DNA of 45,232 nt from JBBIJR01 sp037445875 (GTDB lineage: Bacteria; CLD3; SB21): the NCBI GenBank assembly GCA_037445875.1, contig JBBIJR010000023.1, positions 1-45,232 of the forward strand, in the 5' to 3' direction. The notes under the pieces are model-generated. The model was not told where the DNA came from and did not search any database. It was given only the letters and a program-made list of their open reading frames with translations. A program made the translations under genes and the position numbers. Within the stretch, counting starts at the first letter, position 1. The number at the start of each line of letters is the position of its first letter. Shown piece after piece: positions 16,724 through 25,370 of the stretch.

Positions 16724-18416
16724 CGCCGGAGCCGCTCTCGTGGTGGATGGAAAGATCGTCTCCGCCATCAACGAGGAGCGGATGAATCGGAAGAAGATGT
16801 ACTGGGGATTCCCCACCTTGTCGATTGCCGAGACCCTTCGAGTCGCCGGTGTGCTGCCCAGGGATGTGGAGTTGGTTGCCATTGCGGGAACGAGTTCCAC
16901 GCGCGCGAAGCCGCTGGAATTCGGCTACGAATCGGTCGGCTTTTTCAGAACATTTTTTGCGGAATTGAGTGCCACGCCTTTGACCGGGCTGCTGATGGGA
17001 ACGGAACTTGGCACTAAAGCCACGCGCAAAGTCTTTGAGACATCCATTTTTCGCGGCACAGCGGCCATTGAAAGCGTCCTCAAGGAAATGGATATTGTGG
17101 CACCCGTGGAGTTTGTCGACCACCATCTCTGCCATGCGGCGAGCGCATACTTCACGTCCGGCTGGAACGACTGCCTGAGCCTGACCCTGGACGGAAGCGG
17201 TGACGGTTATTGTTCCCGCGTTTACGATTGCGCGGACGGTAAAATGAAACTGATCAACTCGATACCCGCCTACCATTCGCCCGGCTTCTACTACTGTTAC
17301 GTCACGCATTTGCTGGGATTCATAGCCCTGCGGCACGAAGGCAAAGTCACCGGCTTGGCCGCGTTCGGCAATCCGGAAAAGACGCGCGAGATCTTCGCAC
17401 GGCGAATAGGCTACGATTCCAAGAAGTTCTCCTTCGTGAACAAAGGAGGCTGGCTGCAGGCAGAGCTGCGTGTCCTCGACCGGCTGCTGAAACCCTATTC
17501 TCGCGAAGACATCGCCGCCGGCATACAGTCCTACTTCGAGGATATTGTCACTCGTTTCGCCGTGGATGCGGTTCAGAAGAGCGGTGCCCGGAAGATCGCG
17601 TTGAGTGGAGGCGTTTTCTCCAATGTCCGGCTGAATCAGGAAGTATGGGACCGGACCAGGGTCGAGGATGTGTTTGTCTTTCCCAACATGGGCGATGGCG
17701 GACTGGCGGCCGGCGCAGCTTTCGATGCCTATGCTCGGCGTGAGCCGGCGTACCGGCCGTATCGGCTTTCCGATGTCTACGTGGGCTCGGACTTCTCCGA
17801 GGTTGAAATGGAACGAGCAATCAAGACCAGCGGTTTCCCATATAAGCGCGTGGGTCGTGTGGAGCCGGCCATCGCGAAGCTGTTGGCGGAAGGCAAGATC
17901 GTCGCCCGATTCAACGGTAAGATGGAATACGGGCCCCGGGCGCTCGGCAATCGTTCGATCCTCTACCACTGCGGCGACCGCTCGGTCAACCAGTGGCTGA
18001 ACGAGCAGCTTAACCGCACGGAGTTCATGCCGTTTGCCCCTGTGATGCTGAAGGAAGATGCCGGTGAGTACCTCGTAAGTTACCATCCGGACCGATCATT
18101 TGCCGCAGAATTCATGACGATCACGTACCGCGTGACGCCGAAATGCCGTGACCGGGCGCCGGCCATAACTCACGTGGACAGCACGGCCCGGCCCCAAATC
18201 GTGACCGAAGCGATCAATCCTTCGTATTATCATATAGTGAACGAGTACAAGAAGTTGACCGGCCTGGCGGTCCTTGTCAACACGAGTTTCAATATGCACG
18301 AGGAGCCGATCGTTCGGACTCCGGATGAGGCGTTGAAGGCGTTCGAGCAAAGCCGAATTCATGCTCTTGCCATGGGACCGTTCCTCATCGAAATGGACTG
18401 GGGTAAGAACGCCTGA
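16692..18416 (+). CDS. O-carbamoyltransferase, NodU/CmcH/TobZ family (copy 1)
   Basis: A 574-residue enzyme of the family that makes carbamoyl-AMP from carbamoyl phosphate and ATP and transfers the carbamoyl group to a hydroxyl. The N-terminal Kae1-like domain shows ILGISTGHDAGAALV, the metal-site motif DHHLCHAASAYF and LTLDGSGDG. The C-terminal YrdC-like/Carbam_trans_C part shows GKMEYGPRALGNRSIL, FMPFAPVML and VNTSFNMHEEPIV. A start at ATG 16692 is supported by AAGGAG just upstream, inside the end of the previous gene. The acceptor is inferred to be a sugar of this polysaccharide or its precursor. Its end overlaps the WecG-like gene (TGATG). It is clearly divergent from the second copy at 25371-27188. 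Confidence 0.93.
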   Translation: MVILGISTGHDAGAALVVDGKIVSAINEERMNRKKMYWGFPTLSIAETLRVAGVLPRDVELVAIAGTSSTRAKPLEFGYESVGFFRTFFAELSATPLTGLLMGTELGTKATRKVFETSIFRGTAAIESVLKEMDIVAPVEFVDHHLCHAASAYFTSGWNDCLSLTLDGSGDGYCSRVYDCADGKMKLINSIPAYHSPGFYYCYVTHLLGFIALRHEGKVTGLAAFGNPEKTREIFARRIGYDSKKFSFVNKGGWLQAELRVLDRLLKPYSREDIAAGIQSYFEDIVTRFAVDAVQKSGARKIALSGGVFSNVRLNQEVWDRTRVEDVFVFPNMGDGGLAAGAAFDAYARREPAYRPYRLSDVYVGSDFSEVEMERAIKTSGFPYKRVGRVEPAIAKLLAEGKIVARFNGKMEYGPRALGNRSILYHCGDRSVNQWLNEQLNRTEFMPFAPVMLKEDAGEYLVSYHPDRSFAAEFMTITYRVTPKCRDRAPAITHVDSTARPQIVTEAINPSYYHIVNEYKKLTGLAVLVNTSFNMHEEPIVRTPDEALKAFEQSRIHALAMGPFLIEMDWGKNA

Positions 18417-19249
18417 TGATCTCTTCCGAGGAGACGGTCAGCGTGCTCGGTTTTCCCACTTCCACGCTGGACCGTGACGGCTTGCTGGAGACGGTCCGTC
18501 GTTGGATCCAGGACCGGTCGCAGTCCAGGCATCTGATGGCACTAAACCCCATCAAGGTTTGCCGCGCGAGAAAGGAGCGGGCCCTGGCCGATCACATTTT
18601 CAGCGCCGATCTCGTGTATCCGGATGCTTTCGGAATTAGCTGGGCTATGCGCAGGTTCGCCGGACGTCCCTTCCGACCCATCCCCGGTTGCGATCTGATG
18701 TTTGACATCATGAATCTCGCTTCCACCAATGGTTGGAGGGTGTTCCTGCTGGGAGCCACCGAGCAAACGGTCCAGAAAACGAGACGTCACTTCGAAAACC
18801 GGTATCCGGGCGCCCGCGTAGTTGGAGCGCGAAACGGCTATTTCCAGTCGGAATCGGAGAAACTCTCGGCACTGACCAGCATCACCGAGTCTAGGCCGGA
18901 CGTGGTCTTTGTTGGGATGGGAGCCCTTGTTCAAGAGGAGTGGATAGCTCGCATTGCAGCCGCTGCACGTGCGTCCAACGTTGTTATTCCTCTGCTCATG
19001 GGCGTAGGGGGCAGCTTTGACGCGGTTACCGGAAACGTCCCACGGCCGCCGCACTGGATGCTTCGCGCGCACCTGGAGTGGCTCTTCCGCTTGATACAAC
19101 AGCCTTTTCGCGCTCCGCGCATGGTCGCGATCCCGAAGTTTGCCCTCTTGGTACTCGCGAAAAAGTATCTGCGTCTCGACACGGATTATGTCCGAAGCTC
19201 ATCCCCCGCTCCTCATTCCAATGCCGACCTTGCCCGCGTGGAGGCCTGA
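18416..19249 (+). CDS. WecG/TagA/CpsF-family glycosyltransferase (GT26)
   Basis: A 277-residue enzyme of the family that transfers N-acetylmannosamine(uronate) or glucose onto undecaprenyl-PP-GlcNAc, or equivalent lipid carriers, at the cytoplasmic membrane face. Recognisable signatures are HLMALNPIKVCRARKE, ADLVYPDAFGISWAMR, RVFLLGATEQTVQKT, the DVVFVGMGALVQEEWI segment (the usual GxPKQE) and GVGGSFDAVTGNVPRPPHWM. The C-terminal amphipathic stretch (HLEWLFRLIQQPFRA) is the usual membrane-docking region. It follows the carbamoyltransferase by overlap and precedes the WecA-type initiating enzyme by two bases. Together they suggest the first two steps of lipid-linked repeat-unit synthesis. Confidence 0.9.
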   Translation: MISSEETVSVLGFPTSTLDRDGLLETVRRWIQDRSQSRHLMALNPIKVCRARKERALADHIFSADLVYPDAFGISWAMRRFAGRPFRPIPGCDLMFDIMNLASTNGWRVFLLGATEQTVQKTRRHFENRYPGARVVGARNGYFQSESEKLSALTSITESRPDVVFVGMGALVQEEWIARIAAAARASNVVIPLLMGVGGSFDAVTGNVPRPPHWMLRAHLEWLFRLIQQPFRAPRMVAIPKFALLVLAKKYLRLDTDYVRSSSPAPHSNADLARVEA

Positions 19250-19251
19250 CG

Positions 19252-20328
19252 GTGCTTGCATACGTACTTATTTTTGGAGTTGGGCTGGTTATTTCCTTTT
19301 CGCTGACCCCCTTCCTCAGGCTGCTCCTGGTCGAAAAAGGATATGTCGACAGACCCGAATCCCGCAAAGTGCACACGAGGGCCATTCCTCGATTGGGAGG
19401 CATTGCGATCTACGTCGCGTTCAGTATTTCTTTGGTGATTGCGTACCTGAGGTACCCGGTGTTGTTCGACGAGCGCGAAACGCAGATCGCGGGCCTGCTC
19501 GTCGCATCGACTTTTATTGTTATGATCGGAATTGTGGACGATGTACGAAACGTCCGGCCATGGTTCAAGCTTCTGTGTCAACTGCTCGCAGCGGTTATGC
19601 TGGTCCTCTTCGACTACGGTATCGAAGTCGTGTCGAATCCGTTTGGGGGCAATATTGAGCTCGGCGTACTGAATTACCCGCTCACCGTCCTCTGGGTCAT
19701 CGGAGTAATCAACGCGATCAATCTGGTCGACGGACTCGACGGCCTGGCGGCCGGCGTCAGCCTCATCGTAACGATGACGATCTTCCTGATCGGCTTATAC
19801 TTGCAGAAGACCTATATTGCTCTTCTCAGCATAGGGCTCACGGGAGCGATCCTAGGATTTCTGCGACACAATTTCTATCCCGCAAAGATCTTCATGGGCG
19901 ATTCCGGCAGCATGTTCATCGGACTGGTCATATCCGCTTTGGGTCTTGTCAGTTCGCAGAAATCGGCTGTGAGTTTTGCGATTCTGGTTCCTTTCATTGC
20001 GCTCGGCTATCCTGTCCTGGACACTGTGCTGGCCATCGTCAGACGCGCCAAGGCGCGCCGGCCCATCTTTTCGGCCGACAGGGAACATATTCATCACGTG
20101 CTTTTGTCCTACGGATACAGTCACCAGAAGACCGTCGTAGTTTTGTATATCATCTGTCTCTTTTTTGCCTGTATGGCGTTCCTCTTCGCCACGTTCAACC
20201 GTTCCGGCACTTTCATCGTGGGTGTTCTTTTTTTTGTCGGCCTTTTTGCGTTTGTATTTGTCCGCTTTCTGTCCTACTTGAAGGTCCCCCCCGATGACGA
20301 ATCAGTCAAAGAGGCCGATATCACGTGA
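19252..20328 (+). CDS. Undecaprenyl-phosphate sugar-1-phosphate transferase (WecA/TagO/MraY family)
   Basis: A 358-residue polytopic enzyme with about 10-11 membrane helices that starts repeat-unit synthesis by moving a HexNAc-1-phosphate from UDP-sugar to undecaprenyl phosphate. Signatures are SRKVHTRAIPRLGGIAIY, the magnesium-binding DDVRNVRPWFKL, NAINLVDGLDGLAAG, FMGDSGSMFIGL and the DREHIHHVLL His motif of the WecA/TagO branch. MraY is less likely because of that C-terminal motif and the context. I chose GTG 19252, preceded by GAGG at a spacing of seven and two bases after the previous stop; upstream open frame only shadows the GT26 gene. The stop overlaps the next gene's GTG. Confidence 0.9.
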   Translation: MLAYVLIFGVGLVISFSLTPFLRLLLVEKGYVDRPESRKVHTRAIPRLGGIAIYVAFSISLVIAYLRYPVLFDERETQIAGLLVASTFIVMIGIVDDVRNVRPWFKLLCQLLAAVMLVLFDYGIEVVSNPFGGNIELGVLNYPLTVLWVIGVINAINLVDGLDGLAAGVSLIVTMTIFLIGLYLQKTYIALLSIGLTGAILGFLRHNFYPAKIFMGDSGSMFIGLVISALGLVSSQKSAVSFAILVPFIALGYPVLDTVLAIVRRAKARRPIFSADREHIHHVLLSYGYSHQKTVVVLYIICLFFACMAFLFATFNRSGTFIVGVLFFVGLFAFVFVRFLSYLKVPPDDESVKEADIT

Positions 20329-21863
20329 TACCTTCCGTCGGCCGTAATCCGCTCGCGACAGCCCTGTTGCTCCCGTGTCTGCTAGGAACCGTGGTTGATT
20401 CGGTTGCACAAGATGCAGTCTGCGGCCGGTCGTCCTACTACCTCTATCTGGATCACTGGGCAAGCCCGTATGTGGATCTGCTGCTGGATCGAGGCTTCCT
20501 GGGACGCTTATCATACTCAACGCGACCGTACAAACGTATGGATGTGGCGATTGCGTTGTCCGAAATAGATACCGGCTCCGTGGGTGATGTAGAGAGGTAT
20601 TGGCTTCGGCTCCTGAGCATCGAGTTTGAAGCCGAAATCCGGAGCATGCAAATCGCCGACCACGATCAGTCTTCGACCGGTCGTTTGGTTCTCACAACCT
20701 ACGGGACGGTTTCGGCGAGAGGTTCCAACACTTATCGATTCGGACCTGAAATGGATTTCTGGACGAAACACATGGCCGTTTCCGCCAGGGGACGAATCGA
20801 TCACGCGCTGGTCGACGATCCTACGTACCGGGGCCGCACCAACGATTATTTCGGTGCCCGCCTGGAAGACGGTTATGGTCTGTTCCAATTCGGCCGCCTC
20901 AGTCTCACCGTCGGTCGTCTGTCCCAAAACTGGGGACCGTTCAGCGACCGCAGCCTCGTGCTTTCCGCCAATCCCTATACGTTTGACCAGATAGCGTTTG
21001 GGTTCGATTCTCGCTCGATCCTCTTTCGCAGTACGTTCGGCAAGCTGCAGTCGATGGACGGCGCGGACCGTTTTTTTTCGGCTCACCGGCTGGACATCCG
21101 CTTTCATAATGGGATGCAATTTGGTCTGATGGAGTCGGTCGTGTACGGGGGCCCCGGAGCGGGGGTGGAGTTGGCTTATCTCAATCCCTTTTCGCTGTTT
21201 GCCAGCGCACAACTGAACGAAGGGAAAGAATCCAACGAAAATCTCGCTTTGGATGTCTACATTCCTGTGGGTAGGTTCAGGCTTCTTGGTCAGGTCCTGA
21301 TCGATGACTATATTCTGGACGGCCCCGACAAGCCCGCACCAAACCGAAAGACATCGTCCGACCGCCTGGGGTGGCTTCTGGGAGTCCGTGTGTTGGACAT
21401 CAGGAGCAGCCGCCTCGAACTGCGCTACGAGCGCGTCGGGAGCTACACGTATAATGTAAAACAAAAGCGTCCGTGGCAGTCCTATACTTATGAAAGCCGA
21501 GGTCTCGGTTATCCGTCCAACGATACGGATGCATGGACGCTGTTCCACACGTATTACCCATCCGCACGCGTGATCGTTGAATCGAGCGTCGGATACAGTC
21601 GGCAAGGCGAACGTACTCTTCAGTCAAATGACTTCGAAGACTCGACGTTCGTCAAACTGCCGTTTCCGTCGGGTATTGTCGAACGATCGTTGTACTTTCG
21701 AACCTCGCTCCGCTATTCTCTGTCCATGAGTACGTTCATTACATGCAGTTTTCGGTTTTCTCGCGCAACCAATGATCGGCATGTCCTGGGCCGGACGCGT
21801 ACGCACGCCGATCTTTCACTGTCCGCCCAATGGTTCGTGGATCGCGCTCTTTCGCTGGAGTGA
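20325..21863 (+). CDS. Outer-membrane barrel, capsule-assembly Wzi-like
   Basis: A 512-residue protein with an N-terminal signal sequence (hydrophobic LATALLLPCLLGTVV ending near VAQD) and a strand-rich body ending in alternating hydrophobic residues. The segments RLSQNWGPFSDRSLVLS, YGGPGAGVELAYLNPFSL and LLGQVLIDDYILDG match the Wzi family of outer-membrane lectin-like barrels that hold capsule polysaccharide to the cell surface. It lies immediately after the initiating transferase (overlap GTGA) and before three SGNH-like genes, which suggests a surface-attached or capsular product. It could instead be another barrel of Bacteroidota-type capsule loci. Start GTG 20325 has no obvious strong ribosome-binding site and may rely on coupling. 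Confidence 0.75.
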   Translation: MIPSVGRNPLATALLLPCLLGTVVDSVAQDAVCGRSSYYLYLDHWASPYVDLLLDRGFLGRLSYSTRPYKRMDVAIALSEIDTGSVGDVERYWLRLLSIEFEAEIRSMQIADHDQSSTGRLVLTTYGTVSARGSNTYRFGPEMDFWTKHMAVSARGRIDHALVDDPTYRGRTNDYFGARLEDGYGLFQFGRLSLTVGRLSQNWGPFSDRSLVLSANPYTFDQIAFGFDSRSILFRSTFGKLQSMDGADRFFSAHRLDIRFHNGMQFGLMESVVYGGPGAGVELAYLNPFSLFASAQLNEGKESNENLALDVYIPVGRFRLLGQVLIDDYILDGPDKPAPNRKTSSDRLGWLLGVRVLDIRSSRLELRYERVGSYTYNVKQKRPWQSYTYESRGLGYPSNDTDAWTLFHTYYPSARVIVESSVGYSRQGERTLQSNDFEDSTFVKLPFPSGIVERSLYFRTSLRYSLSMSTFITCSFRFSRATNDRHVLGRTRTHADLSLSAQWFVDRALSLE

Positions 21864-21866
21864 TGT

Positions 21867-22847
21867 ATGAGATCAAAGCTCAAGCATAATCTGCTGATTT
21901 CCGCGGCGGCCGTCGTGGTGCTGGTCGGAACCATGGAAATAGTCCTGCGGGTGGCCGGCTATGGGAACGTCGAGACCTATGAGCCCGACCAGGATCTGAT
22001 CTGGCGCCTCAAACCGAATCAGGACACATACACCAAGTTCGGACAGCGACCCGTGCACATCAACTCATTCGGCTTGCGGGACCGTGAGTTCTCCGTGGAA
22101 AAATCGCCAAACGTTTGCCGCATTCTCATCCTGGGCAATTCGTGCACATATGGGTGGGGTGTCTTTCAGGACAGCACGTATCCCAAGATCCTTGAGCAAG
22201 AACTCAATTCGAGGGGACTTTCAGACAAGGTCTACGAAGTCATAAACGGCGGCGTGATCGGGTACTCCGTGGCACAGGAGCTCGAGTACCTGAAGCGGGA
22301 CGGACTCGCCTGGAAGCCTGACTGGGTTCTTGTTTCCCACACGTTCAACGAGGGCAAGCGCGTCAATCCGAGGAGCCCGCAAGAAACAAAGGACCGCGTG
22401 TTTTTCTCGATGCGCATCAAGAACGTTCTTCGAAACGTGGCGTTGTATCACTTTCTTGTTGAGTTTAATTTTTCGCACGAATACGTGAAACTCGCAAGGA
22501 AGGTGACGGAGGATCCTACATGGATTGACGAGCAGGCTTTTCAGTACTACCGCCAGGACCTCCAAGAAATCGCGAATCTCTGCCAAACAAATGGAATCCG
22601 GCTGGCTTTTCTCCTGACGGTCACCAGGAACCAGATCGACAGCGACGTTGTCCGTTATTCGAGACATCAAAAGGCGATGCAAGACATCGGTCCGGTGAAC
22701 GGGGTTCCGGTCGTCGACTTCATGCACACGTTTCGCGACCACTGGACCGATGATCTTTATATCGATGGCGGTCACCCGACAGAATTCGGACACCGCCTGA
22801 TGGCGCTTGAGATACTGAAAATGTTGGTCCCGTCCTTAGGTCCATGA
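21867..22847 (+). CDS. Membrane-anchored SGNH/GDSL-like protein 2
   Basis: A 326-residue protein with an N-terminal signal anchor (residues about 9-27) and an exterior SGNH-like domain. Block I reads LGNSCTYGWG, with Asn91 where Asp is usual and Ser92 as nucleophile. Block II is INGGVIGYS. The C-terminal catalytic pair is intact in DGGHPTEFGH (Asp300, His303). Proteins of this type beside carbamoyltransferase and SxtJ genes are probably O-acyl transferases or esterases acting on the periplasmic glycan; this is inferred. It starts three bases after the Wzi-like gene and overlaps the next SGNH-like gene as ATGA. Confidence 0.8.
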   Translation: MRSKLKHNLLISAAAVVVLVGTMEIVLRVAGYGNVETYEPDQDLIWRLKPNQDTYTKFGQRPVHINSFGLRDREFSVEKSPNVCRILILGNSCTYGWGVFQDSTYPKILEQELNSRGLSDKVYEVINGGVIGYSVAQELEYLKRDGLAWKPDWVLVSHTFNEGKRVNPRSPQETKDRVFFSMRIKNVLRNVALYHFLVEFNFSHEYVKLARKVTEDPTWIDEQAFQYYRQDLQEIANLCQTNGIRLAFLLTVTRNQIDSDVVRYSRHQKAMQDIGPVNGVPVVDFMHTFRDHWTDDLYIDGGHPTEFGHRLMALEILKMLVPSLGP

Positions 22848-24184
22848 ACTCATCTGAGGAAGTTGTCCGTTCCATCTCTATGCGCTCGTTGTTTGGCCGA
22901 CTTCTGATCCTCGTGTGCCCGATTCTTCTCGCACTGGATCCGCTGGATTCGATCCTCCTGGGGGACAACCGTCTGTCCCAATGGCTGGGTCTGAGCTTCT
23001 GCGTCGCGATTTTTTTCACCTTTGCCCTGGTTTTTCTTCTTGGTTCGAAGAAGGCCACGAACGCGACGCTCAGGCTTGTTGTCGTGGTCTGCATGGTCGA
23101 GGCCGCACTTCAGATCATGGCCATGCTTCAGTTGCTCCCGCTGGTCTCGGACTGCGATCATGTGCCGTTTGGTCGTGTCTACTGGAACCTCGAAGCACGA
23201 AACGCGTCCATCATGAATCGATTCGGATGGCACTATAGTGAATTTGACCTCAGAGAGAAAGGAAGAAGGGTCATTCTGATCGGCGACAGTTACATCGAGG
23301 CTGTGCAAGTTCCAGTAAAGAATCATCTGGCCCGACATCTTGAACGCCTTCTGAATACCCCCGGTTCAGTAATCCCCTTGGGTTTGCCAGGAATCGGTCC
23401 GGCCCACTACCTCGAGCTGTTCGAGTATTCTATCCGGCACTACCAACCTCACGATGTGGTCTTCTTCGTGTACCTCGGGAACGATATCGATGATCTGTCC
23501 GAAAAACTGGCACCGAGAAGCCCGAACCGCTATCTGTACTACGCGCTGGACGGTGCCGACTCCATTCGCCTCCGTCCGGAAAGTCTCGACGCCCTGAGGG
23601 TCTTTCATAATAAGCTTGAATCAAACCACCGGCACCTTATGTGGAGCTTTGCGCACACGGCCAGAAGTTACATCATGACTTACAAGGTCCTGTTGGCTCT
23701 TGCCCACCCTCTCGTCGGGCAAAGACATGGGGAGGATCGCCCAGGAAGGCCTGATGAGAAAGAGATCGTTCAGGCTGGCTTGAATGTTGGGGCCTTCGAA
23801 AAGCAGGTGAGCGGGCCCTACGCTGAGGCGTGTCAGATTCTGCAGAATCTACTCGCAAAATCCAAACAAATTGCCGATATTCACGGCGTTCGCATCATGG
23901 TTGTGACCATTCCGGCCTTTCCTAAATTCTTCTTTCGCAAGTTTGAAGGAACAGACTATACGTTCGAGTTTGACCAATGGGATTTGCTGGCCTTGGAAAA
24001 ACTCGTCCGGCAGTCCTGCGATGATGTGGGAGTGTCATGCCTGGCGATGGGCGACTACATGGCAAGGAAACGTATCAGCACGCAGGAGATCCGGTCGTTG
24101 TATTTCAACGAGGGACCCGGCCATTTCACAGACAAGGGCCACGCCTTCTTTGCAAGGGCAGTGTTCGACGTACTGAAACAATGA
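22844..24184 (+). CDS. SGNH/GDSL-like protein 3 with two or three N-terminal membrane helices
   Basis: A 446-residue protein. Residues about 13-105 contain two or three hydrophobic helices. The SGNH-like domain follows: block I LIGDSYIEAV (Ser149), block II-like LGLPGIGPAHYL and block III VYLGNDIDDL. The C-terminal His427 is in EGPGHFTDKGH, but the Asp expected two or three residues before it is missing (Pro425, Gly424); Glu423 is the nearest acid. It may use Glu or be inactive. The gene overlaps the upstream SGNH-like gene by four bases. A role in decorating the exported glycan is inferred from context. Confidence 0.75.
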   Translation: MNSSEEVVRSISMRSLFGRLLILVCPILLALDPLDSILLGDNRLSQWLGLSFCVAIFFTFALVFLLGSKKATNATLRLVVVVCMVEAALQIMAMLQLLPLVSDCDHVPFGRVYWNLEARNASIMNRFGWHYSEFDLREKGRRVILIGDSYIEAVQVPVKNHLARHLERLLNTPGSVIPLGLPGIGPAHYLELFEYSIRHYQPHDVVFFVYLGNDIDDLSEKLAPRSPNRYLYYALDGADSIRLRPESLDALRVFHNKLESNHRHLMWSFAHTARSYIMTYKVLLALAHPLVGQRHGEDRPGRPDEKEIVQAGLNVGAFEKQVSGPYAEACQILQNLLAKSKQIADIHGVRIMVVTIPAFPKFFFRKFEGTDYTFEFDQWDLLALEKLVRQSCDDVGVSCLAMGDYMARKRISTQEIRSLYFNEGPGHFTDKGHAFFARAVFDVLKQ

Positions 24185-24224
24185 CCGCGCGCTGCCCCAG
24201 CATTTTCGCGGCGAATGACGTGCC

Positions 24225-25361
24225 ATGAGACTGTTCGGCCGCCGCACTCTTGTGGTCTTCCTCTCGGCATCCCTCTCCGCGGTTCTACTGGAAGGAGTGG
24301 TTCGCCTGTTTCTTCCGCAGGTGCTGTACCAAACGGAGAATTTCTACGTGACCGACCCGTGGACGGGTTTTCGTTATCAGCCTCTTCTGGATCGTGAAAT
24401 GACGTCTCCGGATTATCGTGTTTCCTTCCGAACCAACTCGCACGGATGTCGTGATCGTGAGTTCGCTCAAACGAAAGCTCTGGGCACCTGCAGGATCCTT
24501 AGTCTCGGCGACTCGTTCGGGGTGGGTCACGGAGTTCAGTCTGAGGAAACCTACAGCAAGGTGCTCGAGAAGCTTCTGAACGACACGCTGCACGGCCGCT
24601 ATGAAGTGATCAACGCGGGCGTTGGTGCATACAACACCTTTCAAGAGCTACAGTTTCTCGCGCACTACGGGTTTGCGTTCTCTCCGGATATCGTCATCGT
24701 GGGTTTCTACGTGGGGAATGACTTTGAAAATCTCGACTCCGCAGCTGCCGTACGAGTCGAGAACGGCAATCTAGTCAAGGCACTGGACAGCCGTATCCGG
24801 GCGGCTGGCGGCGTCGGACCATGGTTGCACCGGGTCACCGGGCCGATTCGTGGATTCCTTGGCCTCCACTCCCACGCCTATGTTCTGCTCAGAAATGTAT
24901 TATTCGAGCGGATGCGACGATACGGCATCGCCGGAACCCACTCCGGTGATCTCGAGATGTTCGAGAAGCACCCGGGCATCGAAGCAGCAAACAAGTATCA
25001 ATGGACGATGGATCTGCTCTTCGCCATGCGGTACTCCTGTGCCAGCAGGGCAATTCCCATGTTCCTCCTCCTGATTCCGACGGTATTCCAGACCAGTCCC
25101 ACGGCTCTGTCCGAGAAACTCGTCATGCCATACGGACTCGACACCTCCGAATACGATTTTGGCAAGCCCCAACGACTGATCCGACAGGCTTTAGGGCATG
25201 ACGACCGGGTGGCGATCATAGACATCCTGGACGCTCCCGACGTGCAGAATGAAGCCGGTCTTTATCATCCTCGCGACAGCCACTGGAATGCAGCCGGACA
25301 CCGCGTCGCGGCCGAACAACTGTTCCAACACATTCGGAAAACCCTCACCTCTATGAATTAA
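24225..25361 (+). CDS. Membrane-anchored SGNH/GDSL-like protein 4
   Basis: A 378-residue protein with an N-terminal signal anchor (residues about 7-25) and an exterior SGNH-like domain. Block I is LSLGDSFGVGHG (Ser97), block II is INAGVGAYNT and block III is FYVGNDFEN. The catalytic C-terminal motif is RDSHWNAAGH, with Asp351 two residues before His353, the Asp-x-His-Trp arrangement seen in AlgJ/AlgX-type acetyltransferases. It is therefore the copy that looks most like an O-acetylase of exported polysaccharide. It lies 40 bases after the third SGNH-like gene and nine bases before the second carbamoyltransferase, a frequent pairing in carbamoylation loci. Confidence 0.82.
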   Translation: MRLFGRRTLVVFLSASLSAVLLEGVVRLFLPQVLYQTENFYVTDPWTGFRYQPLLDREMTSPDYRVSFRTNSHGCRDREFAQTKALGTCRILSLGDSFGVGHGVQSEETYSKVLEKLLNDTLHGRYEVINAGVGAYNTFQELQFLAHYGFAFSPDIVIVGFYVGNDFENLDSAAAVRVENGNLVKALDSRIRAAGGVGPWLHRVTGPIRGFLGLHSHAYVLLRNVLFERMRRYGIAGTHSGDLEMFEKHPGIEAANKYQWTMDLLFAMRYSCASRAIPMFLLLIPTVFQTSPTALSEKLVMPYGLDTSEYDFGKPQRLIRQALGHDDRVAIIDILDAPDVQNEAGLYHPRDSHWNAAGHRVAAEQLFQHIRKTLTSMN

Positions 25362-25370
25362 GGAACGTGA

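Noticed and set aside
16605..18086. A 493-codon minus-strand open frame opposite carbamoyltransferase copy 1
   Set aside because: It mirrors a strongly conserved plus-strand enzyme with recognised motifs; the antisense product has no recognisable domain and a composition typical of an antisense shadow.
20517..21605. A 362-codon minus-strand open frame opposite the Wzi-like gene
   Set aside because: The plus-strand reading has a signal peptide and Wzi-like segments; the antisense product is unrecognisable.
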